Source: JADHUC01 sp964617665
GTDB taxonomy: Bacteria > Planctomycetota > Planctomycetia > Pirellulales > Pirellulaceae
Assembly (NCBI GenBank): GCA_964617665.1
Contig: CAZUAH010000828.1
Location: 1 to 5,014 of the forward strand
Length of the DNA stretch: 5,014 nucleotides
Reading direction: 5' to 3'
The position numbers were made by a program, and so were the translations under genes. The notes under the pieces were generated by a model. The model saw nothing but the letters and a program-made list of their open reading frames with translations, did not search any database and was not told the origin of the DNA. This document shows, one piece after another, positions 1 to 5,014 of this stretch. Position 1 is the stretch's first letter. Each line of letters starts with the position of its first letter.

Positions 1-2
1 AG

Positions 3-50
3 AGGGCTTCGGAGCCGGAGGAGATTGACGAAGTGGCGCCAACGGCATAG
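3..50 (+). CDS. C-terminal end of an upstream gene (partial)
   Basis: The frame starting at base 3 reads A-S-E-P-E-E-I-D-E-V-A-P-T-A and stops at TAG 48-50. The acidic tail and mostly G/C third positions look like coding sequence. The other two forward frames give either an early stop (26-28) or an arginine-rich shadow. If real, it ends 83 nt before the preferred fdhA start, so it is probably the preceding gene of the same operon. In NAD-dependent formate dehydrogenase operons that place is often taken by a NuoF/HoxF-like NADH-binding subunit, but nothing in these 15 residues identifies it. The piece is too short for a firm call. Confidence 0.35.
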   Translation, partial: RASEPEEIDEVAPTA

Positions 51-120
51 GTGCCAGAGCAATGAGAGTGCGCGGGCAAGACGCCTGCAACAGAGGTTCA
101 AGCCTCATTCAGCCAGAAAA

Positions 121-125
121 AGGGA
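121..125 (+). promoter_or_regulatory. Ribosome binding site deciding the fdhA start
   Basis: AGGGA, preceded by a run of A (AAAAAGGGA), lies 8 nt before GTG 134-136. This supports GTG 134 as the start of fdhA rather than ATG 62. The ATG at 62 has a weaker candidate, AGGTG at 49-53, so it is not fully excluded. Confidence 0.55.
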
Positions 126-133
126 ATCCCATC

Positions 134-2818
134 GTGGAGAAACTCACGCTAACAATTGACGGACAAAAGACCACGGCCGAACCGGGCATGACCATCCTGG
201 ACGCGGCTGCCGCCGCGGGCATCTATATCCCGCACCTCTGCCATCATCCGGATTTGAAGCCCGTCGGTGTCTGCCGCGTGTGCATGGTCGAGGTCGAGGG
301 TCGCCAAGCGTTGTCCTGTCTCGCGCCGGCCGAGGATGGCATGGTCGTGCGGACCGAAAGCGAGACGATCAACCAAGTGCGCCGGATCGCCGTGGAATTG
401 CTGCTGGTGAACCACGACGGCGACTGCCTGAGCTGTGCCCAGAATAACAATTGTGAGCTCCAACGAGTTGCCAATTATGTCGGCATTGACGAAGATCGGC
501 TCGCAAGGCTGCGGCGACGCGAAGAGGCCTTGCCGGTCGACACGTCAAATCCGTTTTTCAATCTGGATCACGGCAAATGCATACTCTGCGGCATCTGCGT
601 TCGCACGTGTGACGAGATCGTCGGCGTGAACGCGTTGGATTACGGCTTCCGAGGCGTGAACACGCTAATCAGCACGTTCGGAAACAAGGGCATGAAGGAC
701 TCGCGGTGCGTCTCCTGCGGCGAGTGCGTCGTGCGGTGCCCTGTAGGCGCGCTCGTGCCAAAGGTGTTCAAGACGCCGTCACGCGAGGTCAAGACCGTTT
801 GTCCCTACTGCGGCGTCGGTTGCAGCATTTACCTGGGCACACGTGGTGATCAGATCGTCAGTTCGCGCGGCGATCCCGATGGTCCGGCGAATCGAGGTCG
901 TCTTTGCGTCAAGGGCCGATTCGGGAACGAGTTTGTCAATCATCCGGATCGTCTGACGACGCCGTTGATCAAGAAGAACGGGGAATTCGTCGAAGCGTCG
1001 TGGGACGAGGCGTTGGATCTGTGCGCGAAAGAGTTCTCGAAACGCAAGGGCGACCAGTTTGCGTCGACGGCCTCGGCCAAATGTACGAACGAGGACAATT
1101 ACGTTATCCAGAAATTCACCAGGGCGGTGATGGGTACGAATAGTATCGATCATTGTGCCAGGTTGTGACATAGCCCAACTGTGGCCGGTCTGGTCACATC
1201 ATTCGGCAGCGGCGCCATGACCAACAGCGTCGAAGAACTTCGTCATGCGGAATGCATCTTTGCCATCGGCACCAACACCACCGTGGCGCATCCCGTGCTG
1301 TCGCTGAACATAAAGGAAGCCGCAAAACGCGGTGCGACTCTGATCGTCGCCAACCCTAAAGAAATCGAACTGGCCGAGCACGCTTCGATCGTTCTGCAAC
1401 ACAAACCGGGAACGGATGTCGTTTTGCTGATGGGCATGATGCGCGTGATCGTCGACGAAGGCCTGCAGGATAAGCAGTTCATCGCCGAAAGGTGCGAGAA
1501 CTTCGACGCCTTCAAGGAATCGCTCGCGAATTTCGATTTGGATTTCGTGGAAGAAACGACCGGCGTACCCAAAGAGAAGGTCGCAGAGGCAGCACGAGCC
1601 TACGCAACGAAGAAGCCAGCGTCGCTTTGCTACGCCATGGGCATCACTCAACATACCCACGGCACCGATAACGTGATGGCAACGGCCAATTTGGCAATGC
1701 TCACCGGCAATATCGGCAAGCCCTCCACGGGCGTGAATCCGCTTCGCGGGCAAAACAACGTACAAGGCGCGTGCGACATGGGCGCCTTGCCGAATGTCTA
1801 TCCCGGCTACCAAAAGGTGATCGACGAGAACGTCAAAAAGAAGTTCGAGGAAGCTTGGGGTTGCGAATTGAGTGGATCGCTGGGGCTTCCCCTTACGGAA
1901 GTCTTCCACGCAATCACAGACGGAAAGGTCACGGCCTTCTACATGGTCGGCGAGAATCCGATCTTGGCCGACGCCGATGCAAATCACGTGCAAGAAGCCC
2001 TTGAGCAGATCGAGTTCCTTGTCTGCCAGGATATTTTCCTCACCGAGACGGCCAAGTTCGCACACGTCATCCTTCCCGCCGCCAGCTTTGCCGAGAAAGA
2101 TGGCACTAATACGAATACCGAGCGTCGAGTCCAACGCGTCCGCCCGGCGATCGAACCGGTGGGTGACTCGAAACCCGACTGGTGGATCGTGTGTGAGATT
2201 GCCAAGCGGATGGACGCCAAGGGATTTGACTTTACAGAGCCCGAAGAGATCATGGCCGAGATCGCATCCGTCACGCCAAGTTATGGCGGCATGGCTTTTG
2301 AGCGTCTCGAGAATGGCGGACTCCAGTGGCCATGTCCCAACGCGGACCACCCGGGAACGCCTTTCCTGCATTCCAAGAACTTCGCCCGAGGCAAAGGCCA
2401 GTTCATGCCGCTCAAGTACAAGGAACCAGCCGAACTCCCGGACGACAAGTACCCGCTCATTCTCACAACCGACCGGAGCCTCTACCACTTCCACACCAGC
2501 ACGATGAGCCGGCGTGTAAAGGGCCTGGACGATCTGGACGGCCAGGAGTTGCTGAAGATCCATCCGGAGGATGCTGCGAATCTGGGAATCTCCGACGGCG
2601 AGATGCTCCGCGTATCATCGCGCCGCGGCGAGATCGAAGTCCGAGCGAGAGTCACCGACACCTGCCCCCCCGGCGTCGTGTCGCTGACATTTCACTTCGC
2701 CGAGGCTCCAACGAACGTCCTAACCAACGCGGCCCTGGACCCGGTGGCCAAGATTCCCGAGACGAAAGTCTGCGCCGTACGGATCGAGAAGTTGGCCGAC
2801 GCGGCGACCTGTTCGTAA
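134..2818 (+). CDS. fdhA: Formate dehydrogenase alpha (catalytic) subunit, selenocysteine-containing, NAD-type
   Basis: This is the catalytic subunit of a cytoplasmic Mo/W-bis-pterin formate dehydrogenase, oxidising formate to CO2 (or the reverse). It is one 894-residue protein if TGA 1166-1168 is read as Sec (residue 345). From the N-terminus there is a NuoG/HoxU-like [2Fe-2S] domain (C36, C47, C50, C62), a His-Cys3 [4Fe-4S] site (H94, C98, C101, C107), two ferredoxin-type [4Fe-4S] clusters (C149/152/155/159 and C192/195/198/202), and the oxidoreductase Fe4S4 site (C223, C226, C230, C258, with K260 in CVKG). The catalytic Sec345-His346 follows, then R538 in PLRGQNNVQG, equivalent by motif to E. 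coli FdhF Arg333. A molybdopterin-dinucleotide-binding domain covers about 770-890. There is no Tat signal. The N-terminal cluster relay is typical of NAD(P)-linked, NuoEF-partnered enzymes; no partner is visible here. Start: GTG 134 gives V-E-K-L-T-L-T-I-D-G, as in homologues, with a good RBS. ATG 62 would add 24 unconserved residues. Annotation without Sec would split it at 1168. Confidence 0.93.
1166..1168 (+). other. In-frame UGA selenocysteine codon
   Basis: TGA interrupts the fdhA frame, but coding resumes at once in the same frame (1169 onward: H-S-P-T-V-A-G-L). It falls between CARL and HSPTVAGL, the active-site segment where formate dehydrogenases carry Cys or Sec followed by a conserved His (E. 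coli FdhF: CARV-U-HGPSVAGL). Homology continues on both sides with no gap. A SECIS-like hairpin follows. A nonsense mutation or sequencing error in exactly this codon is much less likely. Confidence 0.93.
1180..1198 (+). promoter_or_regulatory. Bacterial SECIS element inside fdhA
   Basis: Arms TGTGGCC (1180-1186) and GGTCACA (1192-1198) form a 7-bp stem with one G·U pair (1184·1194) around a 5-nt loop, GGTCT (1187-1191). The apical GGUCU is the same as in E. coli fdhF, where its G and U are contacted by SelB. The loop starts 18 nt after the UGA, as in fdhF. A further 3-bp pairing (GCC 1173-1175 with GGC 1205-1207) could extend it toward the UGA. The bulged U of the E. coli element is not obvious. 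The role is to recruit SelB-GTP-Sec-tRNA to the UGA during translation; the sequence also codes for the residues after the active site. Confidence 0.85.
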
Positions 2819-2894
2819 TACCGCCTTTCAACGGCAGTTCCCCGCAACGCTCACCAGTCCGGAAGACTTCGCCTAGAGGCAGTACTACGAACAG
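2809..2894. repeat. Inverted repeat bracketing the fdhA stop codon (9-bp arms)
   Basis: CTGTTCGTA (2809-2817), which contains the last fdhA codons and most of the TAA stop, is perfectly complementary to TACGAACAG (2886-2894). The 68 nt between could form a long-looped hairpin in the 3' end of the fdhA mRNA. There is no T-tract after it, so it is not a classical intrinsic terminator. It may be chance. Confidence 0.3.
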
Positions 2895-2999
2895 CTCAAC
2901 GCGCCGGACGAGTTGTTTGTTGCAAAGTTTGACGCACGGCTTTCCAATTTCCGTAGAACGGCGCATTTAGAGAGACGTCCACAGTGCGACAATTGCTGA
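2820..2999 (+). pseudogene. Possible decayed coding remnant downstream of fdhA
   Basis: The frame starting at 2820, one base out of register with fdhA, reads like protein: F-P-A-T-L-T-S-P-E-D-F-A, then TAG at 2874-2876, then Y-Y-E-Q-L-N-A-P-D-E-L-F-V-A-K-F-D-A-R-L, ending at TGA 2997-2999. Its amino-acid balance is much more natural than that of the other frames here. There is no ATG/GTG start with an RBS, and the TAG interrupts it. It could be a frameshifted C-terminal extension of FdhA, the relic of a small downstream gene, or chance. I do not recognise the family. Confidence 0.22.
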
Positions 3000-3045
3000 A
3001 TTAGGACTCACGACAGCGTCTGGCAAAAGGGAAATGCGAGGCCGG

Positions 3046-3074
3046 TTGATTCTGTTCAGCACCGTAGGTACAAT
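3046..3074 (+). promoter_or_regulatory. Sigma-70-like promoter of the pseudopilin-like gene
   Basis: The -35 box TTGATT (3046-3051) and -10 box TACAAT (3069-3074) are separated by 17 nt. Four of six -35 bases and five of six -10 bases match the E. coli consensus, with ideal spacing. Expected transcription start is about 3081, giving a leader of about 65 nt before ATG 3146. This suggests the gene is transcribed separately from fdhA. Confidence 0.5.
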
Positions 3075-3081
3075 CGGCGAT

Positions 3082-3105
3082 CAAATGGCACGGCGGTGCC
3101 ATTTG
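3082..3105. repeat. Perfect 10-bp palindrome at the predicted +1
   Basis: CAAATGGCAC (3082-3091) and GTGCCATTTG (3096-3105) are exact inverted copies around a 4-nt spacer, GGCG. In RNA this is a strong tetraloop hairpin at the 5' end of the leader; in DNA it is a candidate operator just downstream of the -10 box. It lies between promoter and gene and is followed by TGGCC rather than T residues, so an intrinsic terminator is unlikely. A dispersed REP-like palindrome is another option. Confidence 0.6.
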
Positions 3106-3129
3106 TGGCCAGCGTTGTTGAACCTCTTT

Positions 3130-3134
3130 GGGAG
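3130..3134 (+). promoter_or_regulatory. Ribosome binding site of the pseudopilin-like gene
   Basis: GGGAG lies 11 nt before ATG 3146. It overlaps the first codons of a longer frame starting at TTG 3128, which argues for ATG 3146 as the true start. Confidence 0.5.
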
Positions 3135-3145
3135 CACTCACTCTC

Positions 3146-4147
3146 ATGAATCGCCATCACGCTTTCACCTTGATCGAATTGCTGGTGGTCATTGCGATCA
3201 TCGGAGTTCTCGTCGCTCTTATCCTTCCAGCCGTACAGCAAGCTCGCGAAACGGCCCGCCGCACCAAATGCCTGAACAACCTGAAACAGATGGGGGCGGC
3301 GCTGCACAGTTACCATAGCAGTCACAGGACTTTCCCTTCCGGGTTTATCTCGACATTGGCTGATCCGAACTGGTCTTACCAGACGGGCAACACGCGCAGC
3401 TTCCCGGATGAACTAGGACCCGGGTGGAGTTTCTTCGCCCTGTTGCTGCCGTACCTCGAACAGGAAAACCTGCACAACCGCATCGACTTCAATCTGCCGA
3501 TCACGGCGGCGGAAAACGCCGAAGCCCGTCGGACGTCCGTGGACCTCTTCCTCTGTCCCAGCGACACGAGCGGACGGCTGATCCAGGTCGCCACTTGCGG
3601 AAGCCCACCAGTGGAGACCAATTCTCCGACCGCGCTTACCGATGCCGCCGTATGCAGTTATGTAGGTTGCCTGGGTGGTGGGAATAGCGTTGATCCGAAC
3701 TATGGCGCATACGAGCAGCAGCCGTTTAACGGCGTGTTTCATCGAAACAGCCGCATTCAGTCGTCAGACATTCTCGATGGCTTGTCGCACACCATCGGTA
3801 TCGGAGAACGGATGAGCCGGATCGCGGAAAGCACGTGGGTTGGCGTCGTTCCTCGGCAGAACGTCGTTTACAATCAGTCGAGCCCGCCCCATCCTCAGTA
3901 TTACCCTCCAGCCGATCCACCCTGTCATAAATGGCGTCCGCCGATTACAGCAATCCTCGTACATGCACGCTCAGGAGTGCCCAACGGTCCGACCAGCAGC
4001 CCATCATCCTTTCACGGTCCGCATCCGGCCGGCTGCAACTTTGTGCTGATGGACGGTTCGACTCGAGTCATTACTGACGATGTCGGTTTGCCGATGTTTC
4101 GTGCGCTGTGTACGAGAAACGGTGGGGAAATCACCACCATCAATTGA
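3146..4147 (+). CDS. DUF1559 domain protein with type IV pilin-like N-terminus
   Basis: A 333-residue protein of the large DUF1559 (H-X9-DG) family typical of Planctomycetes. Its N-terminus is a class III-like prepilin signal: short basic MNRHHA, predicted cleavage after A6, mature F7-T-L-I-E11 with Glu at +5, and a hydrophobic helix to about residue 29 ending in LPAVQQARE. A prepilin peptidase would cut and N-methylate it, leaving a membrane-anchored, outward-facing globular domain. Family landmarks include CLNNLKQ (42-48), WSFFALLLPYLEQ (94-106), the LFLCPSD block (134-140), DGLSHTIGIGER (211-222) and, near the end, H293-X9-D303-G304 followed by a short tail. Length is usual for the family. 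The molecular role of these proteins is not well established; pseudopilin or secretion-related roles are inferred from the N-terminus. It has its own promoter and RBS, so it is probably unrelated to fdhA. TTG 3128 would add six residues before the basic region and is less likely. Confidence 0.92.
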   Translation: MNRHHAFTLIELLVVIAIIGVLVALILPAVQQARETARRTKCLNNLKQMGAALHSYHSSHRTFPSGFISTLADPNWSYQTGNTRSFPDELGPGWSFFALLLPYLEQENLHNRIDFNLPITAAENAEARRTSVDLFLCPSDTSGRLIQVATCGSPPVETNSPTALTDAAVCSYVGCLGGGNSVDPNYGAYEQQPFNGVFHRNSRIQSSDILDGLSHTIGIGERMSRIAESTWVGVVPRQNVVYNQSSPPHPQYYPPADPPCHKWRPPITAILVHARSGVPNGPTSSPSSFHGPHPAGCNFVLMDGSTRVITDDVGLPMFRALCTRNGGEITTIN

Positions 4148-4287
4148 CACTATCCAAGCGATCCTTCCGATATGGTGCATTGCGGTGTGAAGCTCGTGGA
4201 TTCTACGCGATGACGATAGTGCTGTCGTGCTGGAACATCCTCGACGACGTTGGCAAGGGATGCTCCGGCCGGACGTGGCATGACTGT

Positions 4288-4914
4288 CTAGCAGCCCAGC
4301 TCCACCCACCGAGCGACCAAACCGTCTGGAAGCGGTATTGGCGAGGCAATGAGGACCGTCGCGTCTGAAAGTTCCGCGAGCGCTTCCTCGACACATCTCG
4401 TGCCCGATTCGTCGAGGTCGGCCAGCGGTTCGTCCAGAAGCAGCAGTTTCGGACGTAATACGCACGCGCGGGCAAGGGCGACCCGTCGGCCTTCCCCGCC
4501 GGAGAGGCTGTCCACACGGCGGCCGGCAAGATCAGCGATGCCCAGTCGCGCCAACCAGTCGAGGGCGAGCCGCCGACGCTCCGAACGCTTGACCGATCGG
4601 GCCACCAGACCGTAGGCCACGTTGTAAAGGACCGTGCCGCGCAACAGGTACGGCGTCTGATGGACGAAGGCTCGATCGCGTGGCGGGATGTCGATCCGGC
4701 AGGTGCCGGTGAAGTCCCGTTCGAGTCCGCCAAGCACGCGAAGCAGCGTCGATTTCCCGCTGCCATTCGCACCGCCGATGGCGAGGCGTTCGCCGGGAAA
4801 CACGGTGAATTCAGCCAAGCGGCAGATAGCCTGGCCGCTTTTGGAGACGGTTAAATTGCCCGCGCTGATGACGGGATCGGCCGTTGTGCTTAACGTCACG
4901 AAATCAGAGATCAC
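4288..4914 (-). CDS. ABC transporter ATP-binding protein, tungstate/molybdate-importer-like
   Basis: A 208-residue single nucleotide-binding domain that would power an importer from the cytoplasmic face. It shows Walker A G48-A-N-G-S-G-K54-S55, Q-loop Q86 (FVHQTPYLLRGTVLYNVAYG region), signature LSGGE (137-141), Walker B LLLLDEP (157-163, with D161 and catalytic E162) and a D-loop at 164-168. The switch histidine normally found in I-A-T-H-D is absent: the sequence reads I-A-S-P192-I-P. The C-terminus is short (16 residues beyond that point), so there is no regulatory TOBE domain. GTG 4914 is preceded by GGGAG (4927-4923) at 8 nt and overlaps the stop of the upstream membrane protein by GTGA, indicating translational coupling. 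The short length, the PYLLRGTV-YNVAYGL stretch and a neighbouring permease recall TupC-type tungstate ATPases. That specificity is inference; phosphate, molybdate or another substrate is possible. Confidence 0.85.
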   Translation of the reverse strand: MISDFVTLSTTADPVISAGNLTVSKSGQAICRLAEFTVFPGERLAIGGANGSGKSTLLRVLGGLERDFTGTCRIDIPPRDRAFVHQTPYLLRGTVLYNVAYGLVARSVKRSERRRLALDWLARLGIADLAGRRVDSLSGGEGRRVALARACVLRPKLLLLDEPLADLDESGTRCVEEALAELSDATVLIASPIPLPDGLVARWVELGC

Positions 4915-5014
4915 GTCACCGTCTCCCGATCAGCGCGACTGAGCCAAGCGATGGTCACTGTCACAAGCATCGCGATCAGCAGCAGAATGAGGCTCATCGC
5001 GACGCCGCGGGCAA
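4911..5014 (-). CDS. C-terminal end of an ABC transporter permease (partial)
   Basis: Only the last 33 codons are in the window; the gene continues past 5014. They encode a short A-R-G-V-A loop, one strongly hydrophobic helix (M-S-L-I-L-L-L-I-A-M-L-V-T-V-T-I-A-W-L) and a charged tail S-R-A-D-R-E-T-V-T, ending at TGA 4913-4911. A final transmembrane helix just upstream of, and overlapping by 4 nt, an ABC ATPase gene fits the permease subunit of the same importer (TupB-like if the tungstate assignment holds). A substrate-binding protein gene would be expected further upstream, outside the window. Confidence 0.65.
   Translation of the reverse strand, partial: ARGVAMSLILLLIAMLVTVTIAWLSRADRETVT
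4923..4927 (-). promoter_or_regulatory. Ribosome binding site of the ABC ATPase gene
   Basis: GGGAG on the minus strand, inside the permease 3' end, lies 8 nt before GTG 4914. It supports the GTG start and coupled translation of the two subunits. Confidence 0.6.

Larger units (their letters stand above)
2819..3145. other. Intergenic region between fdhA and the pseudopilin-like gene
   Basis: These 327 bp hold no gene that I can support on either strand. The longer open frames here are out-of-frame continuations of fdhA and look arginine- and serine-rich. The region contains the second arm of an inverted repeat, a coding-like but interrupted stretch (2820-2999), a sigma-70-like promoter (3046-3074), a perfect palindrome (3082-3105) and the RBS of the next gene (3130-3134). 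I see no convincing rho-independent terminator for fdhA, so its 3' end is unexplained. Confidence 0.6.

Noticed and set aside
1166..1168. Nonsense mutation making fdhA a pseudogene
   Set aside because: The stop is exactly at the Sec/Cys active-site codon, the only interruption in about 890 codons, and is followed by a SECIS-like hairpin at the right distance.
1199..2563. 454-codon open frame on the minus strand
   Set aside because: It lies antisense to fdhA, is rich in H, R and V with no recognisable domain, and exists because of the GC-rich codon use of the real gene.
1181..2818. Separate gene starting at GTG 1181
   Set aside because: It is the same frame as the upstream part, lacks an RBS, and starts in the middle of the catalytic domain inside the SECIS hairpin; it is the continuation of fdhA after Sec.
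2326..2970. 214-codon open frame on the plus strand crossing the fdhA end
   Set aside because: It overlaps the Moco-binding domain of fdhA in another frame, is rich in R, P and S, and has no motif.
4264..4273. TCCGGCCGGA palindrome between the convergent genes as a bidirectional terminator
   Set aside because: It has no loop and no T-tract on either side; short GC palindromes are expected in this composition.
4148..4287. Small gene or RNA in the convergent gap
   Set aside because: No start with an RBS, no coding-like frame independent of the neighbours, and only weak 5-bp stems.
4203..4772. 189-codon minus-strand frame overlapping the ABC ATPase
   Set aside because: It is an out-of-frame shadow; the Walker and signature motifs are all in the 4288-4914 frame.

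Overview
The window looks like a piece of a planctomycete chromosome. The main clue is a DUF1559-type pseudopilin-like gene (N-terminal FTLIEL methylation motif, C-terminal H-X9-DG motif), a paralogous family greatly expanded in Planctomycetes. Coding sequence is GC-rich. Taxonomy is inferred from gene families only; no marker gene is present.

Region 1 (1-2818, + strand): the apparent tail of an upstream gene (3-50), then a large NAD-type formate dehydrogenase catalytic subunit. Read naively, the subunit is two abutting open frames (62-1168 and 1181-2818) split by a TGA. Both are in the same frame. The TGA lies exactly where the catalytic Cys/Sec of formate dehydrogenases sits (CARL-[TGA]-H-S-P-T-V-A-G-L). 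A hairpin with a GGTCT apical loop begins 11 nt after the TGA, and its loop lies 18 nt downstream of it. I therefore annotate one 894-residue selenoprotein (134-2818) with Sec at residue 345 and a bacterial SECIS element at 1180-1198.

Region 2 (2819-3145): non-coding or decayed DNA. It holds a long-range inverted repeat spanning the fdhA stop codon, a coding-like but stop-interrupted stretch, and a good sigma-70-like promoter (TTGATT-17-TACAAT). The promoter is followed, at the predicted +1, by a perfect 10-bp palindrome.

Region 3 (3146-4147, + strand): the DUF1559 pseudopilin-like gene, apparently its own transcription unit.

Region 4 (4148-4287): a 140-bp convergent intergenic gap with no convincing terminator or gene.

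Region 5 (4288-5014, - strand): an ABC transporter ATPase (4288-4914), translationally coupled by a 4-nt GTGA overlap to the end of a membrane protein that is probably its permease (4911 to beyond 5014). The pair resembles small tungstate/molybdate-type importers. That would suit a neighbouring Mo/W-bis-pterin formate dehydrogenase, but substrate specificity is inference. The ATPase has a normal Walker A, Q-loop, signature and Walker B, yet lacks the usual switch (H-loop) histidine.

The most noteworthy item is the Sec-encoding formate dehydrogenase with its SECIS. I found no wholly new system in this window.
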